64,000 nucleotides of DNA from a bacterium (GTDB lineage: Bacteria > Bacillota > Clostridia > Lachnospirales > Lachnospiraceae), in contig JAMPGX010000006.1 in NCBI GenBank assembly GCA_023663725.1, positions 1 to 64,000 on the forward strand, read 5' to 3'. The notes beneath the pieces are model-generated. The model was not told where the DNA came from and did not search any database. It saw nothing but the letters and a program-made list of their open reading frames with translations. Below are positions 27,024 through 37,095 of the stretch, in pieces (within the stretch, counting starts at the first letter, position 1; each line of letters opens with the position of its first letter). A program made the position numbers and the translations under genes.

Positions 27024-28437
27024 CTCCGCCTCCAATAGCATAGCCTTGTTCAGCACATATCCGCTCCACACAGGCCACGATCTCCTCGTCGGTCAATACG
27101 GTCACGCGCCCCTGCGCATACTCCTCATCCACCCACTCCTTAATCTCCTTCACCAGAGGAGCATTCTTCTCTATCTGATGACCACCCTTGAGCTTATAAT
27201 AAGTATTGAGCCAATGGGCAATACCTGCCAGCCCCGATGTGTTGGATATGGCACACAGCACCGGACGATTTAAGAACTTCTCCGTATCAAAGATATTGTA
27301 TATCTCCTCATTTTTCAACAGACCGTCCGCATGGATGCCAGCTCTGGTCACATTGAAATTCCTGCCCACAAAGGGAGTTCTGGGAGGAATCTGATAACCG
27401 ATCTCCCTCTCATAATACTCCGCCAGCTCCGTGATCACCGTCGTATCCATCCCGTTCAGATCTCCCTTGAGCTGAGCATATTCAAATACCATGGCCTCCA
27501 GCGGAGTGTTTCCTGTCCTCTCGCCAATGCCAAACAGAGAGGTATTAATACCGGCGCAGCCATAGATCCAGGCTGTGGTGGAATTGGACACCGCCTTGTA
27601 GAAATCATTATGCCCATGCCATTCGATCAGATCATGAGGGACGCCCGCATGCGTATGAAGCGCATAGATAATTCCCTGCACACTTCTGGGTATGACTGCG
27701 CCGGGATAATTGACCCCATAACCCATAGTGTCACAAGCCCGCACCTTGATGGGAATCTGATACTCCTTCATCAGCTTCATCAATTCCAGACAGAACGGCA
27801 CCACATAACCATAGATATCAGCCCTGGTGATATCTTCCAGGTGGCATCTGGGACTGATTCCCTCCTCCAGACAATCTCTGATCACGCCCAGATAATGCTC
27901 CATGGCCTGCTTTCTGGTCATCTTCAGCTTCAGAAAAATATGATAGTCCGAGCAGGATACCAGGATACCGGTCTCCTTCATGCCGATCTCCTTGACCAGC
28001 TTAAAATCTTCCTTGCTGGCGCGTATCCAACTGGTAACCTCCGGGAACTGATATCCCCTCTCCATACATTTATAGACCGCGTCTCTGTCCTTCTTACTGT
28101 ACAGGAAAAACTCACTGGCGCGTATCATCCCGTTAGGTCCGCCCAGCCTGTGCAGATAATCAAAAATCGTCACAATCTGCTCTGTGGTATAGGGCGCTCT
28201 GGATTGCTGCCCGTCACGGAACGTAGTGTCCGTAATCCAGATTTCTTTTGGCATATTGTGAGGTACGATTCTATCATTAAAAGGTATCTTGGGAATCTCC
28301 GAATAGGGGAACATATTGCGGAACACATTGGGCTTGGCCACATCATCCAATATGTACATATGCTCCTCGATCTCCAGCAGGTTATTGTTGCGGTTCATGG
28401 TCACCGGCCGGTTCTGGAAAGCCTCGTTGTCTCTCAT
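27013..28437 (-). CDS. Re-type citrate synthase (homocitrate/isopropylmalate synthase superfamily)
   Basis: 474 residues of the HMGL-like TIM-barrel family. Near the N terminus WITDTTFRDGQQSRAPY has the metal/catalytic Asp-Arg-Asp pattern; IEWHGHNDFYKAVSN has the metal histidines; GIGERTGNTPLEAMVFE follows. Length and start resemble the clostridial Re-citrate synthase (Clostridium kluyveri type) rather than isopropylmalate synthase, whose C-terminal regulatory domain is absent. Clustering with icd and a GntR gene supports citrate formation for glutamate synthesis. GGAGGAGAG precedes the ATG at 28437. Other acyl-CoA condensations cannot be excluded. Confidence 0.82.
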   Translation of the reverse strand: MRDNEAFQNRPVTMNRNNNLLEIEEHMYILDDVAKPNVFRNMFPYSEIPKIPFNDRIVPHNMPKEIWITDTTFRDGQQSRAPYTTEQIVTIFDYLHRLGGPNGMIRASEFFLYSKKDRDAVYKCMERGYQFPEVTSWIRASKEDFKLVKEIGMKETGILVSCSDYHIFLKLKMTRKQAMEHYLGVIRDCLEEGISPRCHLEDITRADIYGYVVPFCLELMKLMKEYQIPIKVRACDTMGYGVNYPGAVIPRSVQGIIYALHTHAGVPHDLIEWHGHNDFYKAVSNSTTAWIYGCAGINTSLFGIGERTGNTPLEAMVFEYAQLKGDLNGMDTTVITELAEYYEREIGYQIPPRTPFVGRNFNVTRAGIHADGLLKNEEIYNIFDTEKFLNRPVLCAISNTSGLAGIAHWLNTYYKLKGGHQIEKNAPLVKEIKEWVDEEYAQGRVTVLTDEEIVACVERICAEQGYAIGGGDGQ

Positions 28438-28477
28438 CTTCTCTCCTCCTCGTATACCTGTAAATTCTATCTGTATA

Positions 28478-28506
28478 AGTGTATACAATTATACCGAGGA
28501 TGTCAA
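28478..28506 (-). promoter_or_regulatory. Promoter and palindromic operator of the citrate synthase operon
   Basis: TTGACA and TACACT are 17 bases apart, with the -35 inside the protease stop region. The spacer and -10 hold GTGTATACAATTATAC, with overlapping GTATA...TATAC inverted repeats like FadR-family operator half-sites. Regulation by the adjacent GntR protein is inference. Confidence 0.6.
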
Positions 28507-29444
28507 TAGCTTTCTTGAAACAGATTTTTTAAATTCACCATTCCCCATCCCTGCTGATTCCATGGCGCTCCCAGATCTCTTGCGGAGTAAATCAGTCTGT
28601 CTCTAACCTGATTGTTGGACAGATAAGGCTCCTTCTGCAATAGCAGCGCCGCACAGCCAGTCACTATAGGTGTGGCCATAGATGTACCGCTTTTGGCCAC
28701 ATAGAACTCCTGCTTCTTACCCCTCTGGTAGAAAGCATTGCAGGACATAATATCCGTGCCTGGCGCCACCAGATCGGGCTTACGGATACTCCCCCCTCTT
28801 TGACCACGTCCAGAATACAGACTACAGCTGCCATAATCACCTCTGCGGTAGCTACCGTCATGGCACCCCACCATTATGATCTTCTCATCCAGGCCGATAG
28901 CGGAAACCGTATTGTCCCCCGGCCCCTTATTGCCGGCAGCGCAGACCACCACCAGCCCCAGCTTCCACAGACGCTGTACGGCCTCTGCCAGTGCTGATAC
29001 CTTCTGCCTGTCTTTGAGCTGACCGATACCCACAGAGATGTTCACCGCACGAATATCGTACCGCTTATATGCCTTCTCAACAAACAGCAATCCCTGAAGC
29101 ATCTGTTCCATGCAGCCGTCTCCCTGATCGTCTAATACCTTACAGACAACCAGACGGCTTGCAGGCGCAATTCCCCGATACTTTCCCTCTGACATGCGAC
29201 CGCTGCCACACAGGATTCCGCACACGTGGGTACCGTGCCCATTGTCATCGTAACATGCCGTCTTCCGCCCCTTGCCTTTTACAAAATCATAAAAACCTAA
29301 CGCACTTCCTTCCAGATCCGGATGCTCCACCATGCCCGTATCCAATACCGCCACCGTAATACCATGTCCCTGCCATGGCTTCAAGCGTATGTCCCCCGCT
29401 CCAATCAATTCCCTGACACGCTGCATTTCCACATCTCTCCCCAT
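28503..29444 (-). CDS. S8 (subtilisin-family) serine protease without signal peptide
   Basis: 313 residues. The catalytic triad is complete: Asp in VAVLDTGMVEHPDL, His in DNGHGTHVCGIL, Ser in AKSGTSMATPIVTG. An oxyanion Asn lies in VVCAAGNKGPGD. No signal peptide or prodomain, which fits the intracellular subtilisin type. The ATG at 29444 has no clear ribosome-binding site; an ATG at 29426 preceded by GGGGAGAG may be the true start. A 39-base imperfect hairpin lies just upstream (29456-29494). It follows the LRR surface gene terminator, so it is likely a separate transcript. Confidence 0.9.
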   Translation of the reverse strand: MGRDVEMQRVRELIGAGDIRLKPWQGHGITVAVLDTGMVEHPDLEGSALGFYDFVKGKGRKTACYDDNGHGTHVCGILCGSGRMSEGKYRGIAPASRLVVCKVLDDQGDGCMEQMLQGLLFVEKAYKRYDIRAVNISVGIGQLKDRQKVSALAEAVQRLWKLGLVVVCAAGNKGPGDNTVSAIGLDEKIIMVGCHDGSYRRGDYGSCSLYSGRGQRGGSIRKPDLVAPGTDIMSCNAFYQRGKKQEFYVAKSGTSMATPIVTGCAALLLQKEPYLSNNQVRDRLIYSARDLGAPWNQQGWGMVNLKNLFQESY

Positions 29445-29455
29445 GCACAGTAAAC

Positions 29456-29494
29456 GACATTAAAATTGTGTGCTTTCCCACAATATCTAATGTC
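29456..29494. promoter_or_regulatory. Imperfect inverted repeat upstream of the S8 protease
   Basis: GACATTA...TAATGTC outer arms (29456-29462, 29488-29494) enclose ATTGTG...CACAAT inner arms (29465-29470, 29479-29484). Could be a leader hairpin or an operator. Confidence 0.4.
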
Positions 29495-29546
29495 GCCTGC
29501 TATATTTCTTAGATTAAGATATGTTATCCATGCTTGATCTGACATT

Positions 29547-29581
29547 AAAAACTGCCTCACCCGATCAGTCGGGTAAGGCAG
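29547..29581 (-). terminator. Intrinsic terminator of the LRR surface-protein operon
   Basis: A 13-bp stem with one wobble pair (29552-29564 with 29569-29581), then TTTTT on the minus strand. It overlaps the stop of the 802-residue protein. Confidence 0.85.
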
Positions 29582-31973
29582 CTCTATTCCTTCGCTGTAA
29601 CAGGAGTATGGCTAAGCCAGCCATCAGCAGTCCCATTCCTAATATCCATTTGGGATGGATAAAGTCTCCCGTGTCCGGGGAAGCGTCTCTCCTTCCATAA
29701 CTGGTGATCACCACCTGTCCCTCCACTACATCCCCCTGTGCAAAGAGGGTTCCGCTTCCATAGAGAGCATATATAGACAGATAATCCGTAGAAAAGCTTA
29801 TCTGTTTACCATCTGTCGCCAGAGGCAGATACTCAAGCTGACCGTTGCGGTCCAACGTCACCAACCGCAGTTCCTGCCCCTGAAGCTGTGCCGGAAGAGG
29901 CATCGTCACCTCCAGCTCCTGTCTGCCCAGACGGGTTATGGCTACCCCACTCTCTCCCTCACAAAGACGCAGAGAAAAGCAGACGGCATCCATGGGCAAT
30001 CCCTGTTGATATATTCTCCTGTAAGCAGCGTCAAGCTCCGGAGCCTCTATGATGCCGTCAAGCCGTCTGGCCTGCAACATAGCTCCGTCTCCCTGAGGCT
30101 CCAGAAGAGCCTGCAGTTCCACATTTCCAGCGATAATCATCCCTTCCTGTCGTGAAGGCTGCCACTGGGGAGTAAGGTGACGAAGCTGCTCTAAGCCCTG
30201 TACCTGATAGCTCATCCCATCAATCGTGACCCGCTCGGTCCACATCCTCCCTAACAACTCTTCGTCCGTCAGATAAGTACACTCCGCCGCAAGGATATTG
30301 GAGTCAAGATAACCGATGATACCCTTGTATACAGTGAGTTCACTTCCAAGCACTGTCCCCCCCAGCTCCTGTTCAATGATATCACGGCCAATCAGCACAT
30401 ATTCCACTCCATCAAATGCCCCGCAACGATATCCTTCATTAGATCGTCTGCCTGCGGAAGGCTCCTCCCCCAGACAGGGCAGCTGTCCCTGCAGCAACAC
30501 TGCGCCGCCTACGCTCTCTCTGGCAAAGGCCCCCAGTCCCACACTTTCCACCGTATCCGGCAGAACCACCCATTCCAGAGGGCAATGATAGAAGGCTCTG
30601 TCACGGATGATTTTTACATGAGACATACCTGACACTTCCGTCAGACCATTACATTCCGCAAATGCCGCCTCCCCAATAATCTCCAGAGATTCCGGCAGGG
30701 ACACAGACATGATCTCCGAATGCCCCTGAAACACTTCCGGACCAATCTGACGTATTCCCTCAGGCACCTCTATCTGCGCTGCATCCCCTTTATAGGCAAT
30801 CAATATACCGTCTCCCGCAATCAGGAAGTCCTGACCATTCGAGGCATCCTCATAGAACTGTTCCACCCATCTGGTATAGGTAAAGGCTTTGGGGCCAATA
30901 TGGTTTATCGTGCTCGGAAGACTCACCTCCGCCAGACGATCGCAATGATAAAAAGCGCCGTAGCCAATACTGGTTACTCCCTCTGGAATCATTACCGTCT
31001 GCAGACTGCTTCTGGCAAAGGAAAACTCACCGATCTCCTCCATGCTCTCCGGCAAGTCAATACTGCCTAGATTCTGATAACCGTAATATGCCCGATCCGC
31101 CAGTATTCTGCCATCTACCAAAGTATATCTGACAGTTCCCTTTTCCTTCTCTGTCGTATACTCCATTAAGGGTTCGCCAGAAGTCTCCCTGTCTGTGCCA
31201 GATTGTTCCCTCTGAGCTCCACTGTTTACATTTGGCAGGGTATTGTCCATGAATACTACTGCCATGTTGCCCACCACATGTGTGGACCCCAGTTCTGTAC
31301 CAGAAATGCCGTAGTCTGGCAACGGCGTGGGGATCACCTGTTCCTCCGGAACCGGAGTCGGCGTCGCCACGATTTGCCCATACTCGCCAATATCCTCGTA
31401 TTCCGGCATCTCCTTCCTCTTTTCTGCAAAGTACAACGCGAAACGCTCCCCCTCCGTCCCTGGCTCATAGGCAATATCCAAGCGATAGCAGCCATCAAAT
31501 GCCGTATCATCTATGTCATACACCGTGTAGGGAATTCGAATATTACGCAGAGACGCGCAGTCCGCAAAAGCCATGATACCAATCCTATTGATATTGTCTG
31601 GGAAAAAAATATTCTTTAGACTGGGACAGTTGGCAAAGACAAAGTCGCTCACCTCATATAAGCCGCCGCCCAAGCTCACCTGCTCAAGCTTGTCACAGCC
31701 CCAGAAAGCATATGGCTCTATCTTCTCCACGCTGTCGGGAATGCTGATCTGCGTCACCGACTTATTGTTCTCAAAAGCACTCCTGCCAATCACTTCCACG
31801 GTAGACGGAACAGACACGCTGGTACTCGTGCCTGTGTAGCTGATCAGCGTGCTCCCGTCCATTTTAAAATCGGAAGCGGATGACGCTGCATCCGCCTCCG
31901 GTATCGGAATCTGCATGATCAGGATCGCTGTTATGATGAGCATAATCCCTATCACATTCCATTTTATCTTCAT
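29565..31973 (-). CDS. BspA-like leucine-rich-repeat surface protein
   Basis: 802 residues. A signal peptide (IMLIITAILIMQ...ADAAS) leads to LRR_5 BspA-type repeats (residues ~40-190 and ~285-500; IPDSVEKIEPYAFWGCDKL, LPESMEEIGEFSFARSS) separated by a Thr/Glu/Pro-rich linker. A less clear region follows, then a C-terminal SPDTGDFIHPKW signal, one membrane helix and RRN. SPDTG fits the (S/P)PxTG motif of C. difficile-type SrtB. It lies directly after the 1694-residue surface protein and two genes from the sortase. Likely wall-anchored, possibly an adhesin. Confidence 0.88.
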   Translation of the reverse strand: MKIKWNVIGIMLIITAILIMQIPIPEADAASSASDFKMDGSTLISYTGTSTSVSVPSTVEVIGRSAFENNKSVTQISIPDSVEKIEPYAFWGCDKLEQVSLGGGLYEVSDFVFANCPSLKNIFFPDNINRIGIMAFADCASLRNIRIPYTVYDIDDTAFDGCYRLDIAYEPGTEGERFALYFAEKRKEMPEYEDIGEYGQIVATPTPVPEEQVIPTPLPDYGISGTELGSTHVVGNMAVVFMDNTLPNVNSGAQREQSGTDRETSGEPLMEYTTEKEKGTVRYTLVDGRILADRAYYGYQNLGSIDLPESMEEIGEFSFARSSLQTVMIPEGVTSIGYGAFYHCDRLAEVSLPSTINHIGPKAFTYTRWVEQFYEDASNGQDFLIAGDGILIAYKGDAAQIEVPEGIRQIGPEVFQGHSEIMSVSLPESLEIIGEAAFAECNGLTEVSGMSHVKIIRDRAFYHCPLEWVVLPDTVESVGLGAFARESVGGAVLLQGQLPCLGEEPSAGRRSNEGYRCGAFDGVEYVLIGRDIIEQELGGTVLGSELTVYKGIIGYLDSNILAAECTYLTDEELLGRMWTERVTIDGMSYQVQGLEQLRHLTPQWQPSRQEGMIIAGNVELQALLEPQGDGAMLQARRLDGIIEAPELDAAYRRIYQQGLPMDAVCFSLRLCEGESGVAITRLGRQELEVTMPLPAQLQGQELRLVTLDRNGQLEYLPLATDGKQISFSTDYLSIYALYGSGTLFAQGDVVEGQVVITSYGRRDASPDTGDFIHPKWILGMGLLMAGLAILLLQRRNRAALPD

Positions 31974-31985
31974 ATAGATAATCCT

Positions 31986-34900
31986 CTATCTCGCCGCCAC
32001 CTTGACTGGTATGGCTCTCCTATCCTTCTTGATAAAGAGCACGAAAGAGATACATGCAAGCCCCATGGCCAAGAACCACTTCGGATGAATTCCATCGCCG
32101 GTCTTAGGTGTGGAGTCCTTGATCACCCCTTCGGACAGATCCGATGTGTCCACATAGATGACATAGGGTGAAAAATGTGTAGCGGTAAAGCTGATACAGG
32201 GGACGCCGGATATGGTCGTAAATTTAGGAGCCAGCTTATCCAGACTTCCGTTTACCACACCTGCCACCTTATTGTTGCCGGCGTAAGGAATCATGGAATC
32301 CGGTATCGGCAGCGTGATGTTCACTGCCAGCCCTGTCGTATCCGTGATCTTAGTGGTTCCCGTAGAATCATAGAGACTGATGTCCATCGGGAAGTAGGCA
32401 ATCTTGGACATGTCTGAATACTCATTCATCAAAGCCCTCAGTACAGCCTCTGTCGCGTTGGAATCCTCCGATATCTTCACGACAAAATTGTCTGAAGAAC
32501 CGTTTACCGTCACGGAAACCACACCTGTGTTGGACAGCCCGTTTTTGTTGATCACCACAGTGGTGCCATTGCTACTTCCTGTTGACGGTGTCCCTGTTCC
32601 TCCGCCATTGCTACTGCCACCGCCATTTGGCCGATTGACAGTTCCTGAATTGCCACCAATGTTTGTTCTGGGCTTATAGTTAGCCGTCATGATGACATTG
32701 GCTGCTGGCATCGTCAAAATTGTACCCATTGTATCCTTGCTGGCGACAACAGCCGTAGCGGGATCAACTGTCCAATTGCTGAATTCCGAATTATTATCCG
32801 GATTATTTGCGATGACTATTACCTGCGCGCCCGCCACATAGCTGCCAGAACCACTGCCATTTCTGACAGTCAGGGTATACAGCGTTGAGGGAGCCGGCGT
32901 AGCCGTAGTTCCAGGCGCTGGTGTCGGCGTTACTCCCGGTACAGGAGTAGGTGTAGCCCCTCCAGGCCCTGGTGTCGGCGTTGCATTGGGATCTGACGTA
33001 GGCCCCGGCGTCGCATTGGGATTCGGCGTAGGCGTAGGCGCTCCTGGTCCCGCATAATCATACTGAGCATATGTTTTCACGTCCGATGTGATATTTGAGA
33101 CATCGGGCAACCAACCGGTAAAACGATAGCCAGGTCTGTCCTCCATCTTCGGATCGGTAATCTTCTCGCCGGGCGCTATGCGCTGGGTAGAAATCAGCTT
33201 ATCGTTTCTGCCAGTCTCTGTATTCCAGGCATAGAATTCCACCGTATACTTGCCCTCACTGGAGTCTATCTTCTCATATCGCGCAATCACAGTAGTATCT
33301 TTTTCGATATTGGTACATGGCGGTGCCCAACCAATAAAGCGATATCCTTCTTTCTCCGGTACACTGGGGGCCTTGGCGTCCTCTTTGGGGAATACTCGGT
33401 CGGTTCCCAACACCGTTACACCGTCTTCATCCATGAAGGTAACGGTAAACTTGGAATCCTCTGGATTATTGGCCTTATAACGTGCCTCAATCGTCACATC
33501 AGCGGCAATCCCCTCCGGGCTGGGATACCATCCCATGAATGTATAACCCTCAAACACCGGAATCTTATCCGCCGCAGGAGGCACCGCATTCTGGCCGCCG
33601 ATCACAGTCTGAGTGTCCAAAATCCTGACATCATTGGCCGGATCATCCGGATTAACCGCCACAAACATCACCTTAAATTCCCTGACAATCGGCTTGTCGC
33701 TGATGTTGATATTCTTATGGTTATCTGCATAAATGCTGGCAGCGCTGCCTTTTTCACAGTAAAATTCTATGATCTGAGGAGCATCCCTGTAAACACCATC
33801 CTCCTCATCCACCGCTTCATTGGAACTGTTTTTGTCTGTGTTGAACGCATCCACATCTATATAGCTGACACTGCCGGGAATCTCTACGGAGCTGACTGCA
33901 CTGTTCTTAAACGCATTCTTTTGAATCTGTTGGCAAGTCTTGGGCAGATACACGGCAAACATCTTGCTGTCAGCCATTCTCGTAGCCGCAAATGCATACT
34001 CAGGGACAGAGGTAATCGCGGAATCTCTCAGATCCACAATACCTACACCCGCATCATAAAACGCCTCCTTTGCAATGCCAGTGATGCCGGCCAATTCCTC
34101 CGGCTTAATCGTGGTAGAGCCACTGCTTTTGCCTCTGGCCTCCAAACATTCCACAACCGTATTCTTATTACCGCCATTCAGACTATAGATAATCGAATCA
34201 TCACATACAAAGTTCGATCCACCCTGAAAGCTCACATAGCTGACCTTGGGGCAACCCGCAAAGGGTCTCAGTCCCATCGCATTCACATTGCGGGAAATCT
34301 CTACAGTCTCCAGATTCTCGCAATCCTTAAAGGCATAATCTCCGACGGAGGAGGTGGCGCCCAAAATAGTCAACTCCTTCAAATTCTTACAGCCCTCAAA
34401 GGTCTTCGCCGGAATCTCCGCAATGCCGTTGGTGGTGATTTTCTTATCTACCGCCTCCTCGTTTTCTTCCTTGACCGCGAACAGGCTCTTCCTCTCTGTA
34501 TCGTTTGCATCTTGATAGATTCTTTGCACAGCTTCAATTCCCTCAGGCAATGTGATGTCGAGGGCCGCCTTCAGAATATCCTTTTCGTCGTCCGTTAGCG
34601 TGGCACCGCTTTTCCAGTTTGCCACAGCCGAAGCTGCCGCTTTAGCATAATCTTCAGTGATATACGGTCTGGAGCCTACCGTATAGGAGTTCAGCTCCTT
34701 CAGGGTTGGATAATCAGTTAATTCATTTTTCTTCGTATCAGGATTGTACTGCACCGTCAGATTGGAGGGCCAGCCACTATAAAACTTGACATAGGTCCGC
34801 TCCTGACTGCCATAGTTGATATTGTTCCCTTCGTTCATCGCGTAATCAAAGGGACCGCTGGCGGGCGATATCTCTCCGGTAAAGGTCAGTACAGGAACAT

Positions 34901-37070
34901 CCTTCAGTTTCTTGTCTGTGCAACTGCTCTGATGGGTCAACACATCCTGCGTCTTAAAGGCATTAGCCCCTATGCTGCCCGCTCGCAGATTGATCGGTGA
35001 CTCAAAGATCACATCCACCAGATTGTGGCAGCCCCGAAATGCATCTGCCTCTATCTTCTCCACGGAGGAGGGGATTGTCACCTTCTCCAGAGAGCAATTC
35101 CCACTGAAGCTGGTACCGCTGATCGTTCTGATACGGGCAGGACCCACAGCAGGCGGAATGACAATATTCTTCATTCCCGCTTCGATACTACAGTAGATCA
35201 ACTCATCATTGGAGGCGACTCGATAGATCGCTTTTTTATTTGAGCCGGGCGCAGTATCCTTGATGACAATCTCATAGATATCATACTGCCCCGCATGCTT
35301 TTCACGCAGGAATTTAAATGCAATCCCATGCTCATTGGCGGTGGCATGCAGCGTACCCGGTCTCGGCTCGCCGTCCAGACGAGTATTCTCACCCTCAAAG
35401 TAGAACGTATCTTTCATGGGGTCCTTGAGTGCCAGCTTAAACTGTTCAAAGGTAAAATCACTGCTGGAGCCTCCAGCGATCGAACTCTCAGCAAAATTGG
35501 CATCCGGATTATTCAAAGTGACGGACTGAAGAGCTGTACATCCCTCGATCATATTCAGTTGCAGGGTATTTCCCCTTCCTGGTCCGTCTGCAAGATAATT
35601 GGAATTGTCTCTTACACTCTCAGGAATCACCAGTCGCTGCAGAGCCCGGCAGCCCTTGAAGGCATGATCTCCAATCGTGTTCAGCACTGTCGCCTGGCTT
35701 AGATCAACCTGTGCCATGGCATAACAATTCTCAAAGGCACCGTCCCCGATAGCCTGCACAGAATACGGCATATTGAACGAAAGGAGACTCTGGCACATAT
35801 AAAAGGCATGATCTCCAATCTTAATCAGTTTACAGGCAGAAGGTATGTCAATCTTTGTGATTCTGGCGCAATTGTCAAAGGCGTGATTGCCGATAACCTC
35901 CAGACCGTCGGCCAGCGTAATCTCCTGCAGTGCGGTACAATAGTTAAACGCATAGTCTCCTATGCCCCGTAGTTTAGAAGAGGTAATTAATTTCTTTATA
36001 TTTCCGTTATTGGCAAAGATTCCATTAGCGCTTTTATTATCCACCATCTGCGCTGTGATCCAGTCGGCAGCATACAGATCACCGTTTGTATTTTCTTTCA
36101 AGATTTGATTGCCAATATAGGCCACCTCTACATCCGTGATCCACTGCTTGTCAGGGTTCGTAGTCTGTTCATAGATTCCGCCGGCACCCGCCAGATCCTG
36201 ATATTTACCAAAACGATCATAGGGATACAATTCCCCATTAGAACCGCCGGGCAATTCTTTCAATATGTAGAGCTGATCCTTGCCCAGCTTCAGCCATCCA
36301 TCATTGCCATTTTTGGTACTATTATAACATGGATAATACTCCGGATGAGTTATCGGCTTGCTCTGATCGTCCACCGGTATCGTTTTCGTCTCCGTCTCCC
36401 ACAAGGGATTACCGTTTACATCCGTATCCTGAACATAGGAACCATCCGTATTTTTTATTGGATCGCCATATACATCCAACTTTTTCTTCGGAATTCTTAC
36501 ACCGTCGGCATCGCTCTTCCAATCATTGACAGGGACAAGGGCAGTCCCATCTCCCACCTTGTAGTAAGTCACCTGCTGGTCCATCTTTTCATACAGAAGA
36601 TTGCCAAAATTGTCTGTATCCTGGACATCCTGTTTCCAAAACAGGAACTTCAGATCCTTGTTCAGAGCGACATAACCGCCGGCAGTACCTGCGCTGGCCG
36701 TATACTTACCATACACATCCACAGTCTCCGGAATCGTCAGCACGCCCTCTGTTCCCAGTGATCCTCCGTTGTATCGCAGGATCACGGCCACCTTGTCAGA
36801 CTGAGCCGTGCTGCCCTTGGGCGGGACATAGGCAAAGGTATAATCACCGTCCGCGTAGATCGGCTCTGTATCTGCTACAAACGGGATCTTGCTCTCATCC
36901 TGGGTGAGTGTCACACTCATTTTATAATTTGCCGGCGTCTCTGCCTGCAGATTATCCACCGGTATGGCCGCCACCGCGATTGCGGATGCCAGAAACAGCG
37001 CTCCCAGGGTCTTTCTCACTCTTCTTCTCAGTCTTCTGCTCTTCATCATCTTTGCCATCTTAACAACCAT
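31986..37070 (-). CDS. Giant BspA-like LRR surface protein with InlB-type repeats
   Basis: 1694 residues, the largest gene here. A long cationic signal (KSRRLRRRVRKTLGALFLA) leads into three blocks of BspA-type LRR_5 repeats (about 360-500, 650-720, 875-1090; IGDYAFNYCTALQEITL, VEKIEADAFRGCHNL). Next come three InlB B-repeat/Flg_new units (about 1130-1340; EGYTFMGWYP, EGYRFIGWAP, PGYRFTGWLP), a Pro-Thr-Gly-rich linker (about 1345-1400), a beta domain and a Gly/Ser/Asn-rich stretch. The C terminus has TPKTGDGIHPKW, a membrane helix and KKDRR. Anchoring by the upstream sortase is the natural reading. AAAGGAA precedes the ATG by a short gap. Confidence 0.88.
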   Translation of the reverse strand: MVVKMAKMMKSRRLRRRVRKTLGALFLASAIAVAAIPVDNLQAETPANYKMSVTLTQDESKIPFVADTEPIYADGDYTFAYVPPKGSTAQSDKVAVILRYNGGSLGTEGVLTIPETVDVYGKYTASAGTAGGYVALNKDLKFLFWKQDVQDTDNFGNLLYEKMDQQVTYYKVGDGTALVPVNDWKSDADGVRIPKKKLDVYGDPIKNTDGSYVQDTDVNGNPLWETETKTIPVDDQSKPITHPEYYPCYNSTKNGNDGWLKLGKDQLYILKELPGGSNGELYPYDRFGKYQDLAGAGGIYEQTTNPDKQWITDVEVAYIGNQILKENTNGDLYAADWITAQMVDNKSANGIFANNGNIKKLITSSKLRGIGDYAFNYCTALQEITLADGLEVIGNHAFDNCARITKIDIPSACKLIKIGDHAFYMCQSLLSFNMPYSVQAIGDGAFENCYAMAQVDLSQATVLNTIGDHAFKGCRALQRLVIPESVRDNSNYLADGPGRGNTLQLNMIEGCTALQSVTLNNPDANFAESSIAGGSSSDFTFEQFKLALKDPMKDTFYFEGENTRLDGEPRPGTLHATANEHGIAFKFLREKHAGQYDIYEIVIKDTAPGSNKKAIYRVASNDELIYCSIEAGMKNIVIPPAVGPARIRTISGTSFSGNCSLEKVTIPSSVEKIEADAFRGCHNLVDVIFESPINLRAGSIGANAFKTQDVLTHQSSCTDKKLKDVPVLTFTGEISPASGPFDYAMNEGNNINYGSQERTYVKFYSGWPSNLTVQYNPDTKKNELTDYPTLKELNSYTVGSRPYITEDYAKAAASAVANWKSGATLTDDEKDILKAALDITLPEGIEAVQRIYQDANDTERKSLFAVKEENEEAVDKKITTNGIAEIPAKTFEGCKNLKELTILGATSSVGDYAFKDCENLETVEISRNVNAMGLRPFAGCPKVSYVSFQGGSNFVCDDSIIYSLNGGNKNTVVECLEARGKSSGSTTIKPEELAGITGIAKEAFYDAGVGIVDLRDSAITSVPEYAFAATRMADSKMFAVYLPKTCQQIQKNAFKNSAVSSVEIPGSVSYIDVDAFNTDKNSSNEAVDEEDGVYRDAPQIIEFYCEKGSAASIYADNHKNINISDKPIVREFKVMFVAVNPDDPANDVRILDTQTVIGGQNAVPPAADKIPVFEGYTFMGWYPSPEGIAADVTIEARYKANNPEDSKFTVTFMDEDGVTVLGTDRVFPKEDAKAPSVPEKEGYRFIGWAPPCTNIEKDTTVIARYEKIDSSEGKYTVEFYAWNTETGRNDKLISTQRIAPGEKITDPKMEDRPGYRFTGWLPDVSNITSDVKTYAQYDYAGPGAPTPTPNPNATPGPTSDPNATPTPGPGGATPTPVPGVTPTPAPGTTATPAPSTLYTLTVRNGSGSGSYVAGAQVIVIANNPDNNSEFSNWTVDPATAVVASKDTMGTILTMPAANVIMTANYKPRTNIGGNSGTVNRPNGGGSSNGGGTGTPSTGSSNGTTVVINKNGLSNTGVVSVTVNGSSDNFVVKISEDSNATEAVLRALMNEYSDMSKIAYFPMDISLYDSTGTTKITDTTGLAVNITLPIPDSMIPYAGNNKVAGVVNGSLDKLAPKFTTISGVPCISFTATHFSPYVIYVDTSDLSEGVIKDSTPKTGDGIHPKWFLAMGLACISFVLFIKKDRRAIPVKVAAR

Positions 37071-37095
37071 TTCCTTTCCAATGACTGTCTATTGT

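Noticed and set aside
33717-34598. Plus-strand frame of 293 residues inside the giant LRR gene
   Set aside because: No ribosome-binding site or recognisable domain; it is antisense to clear LRR repeats.
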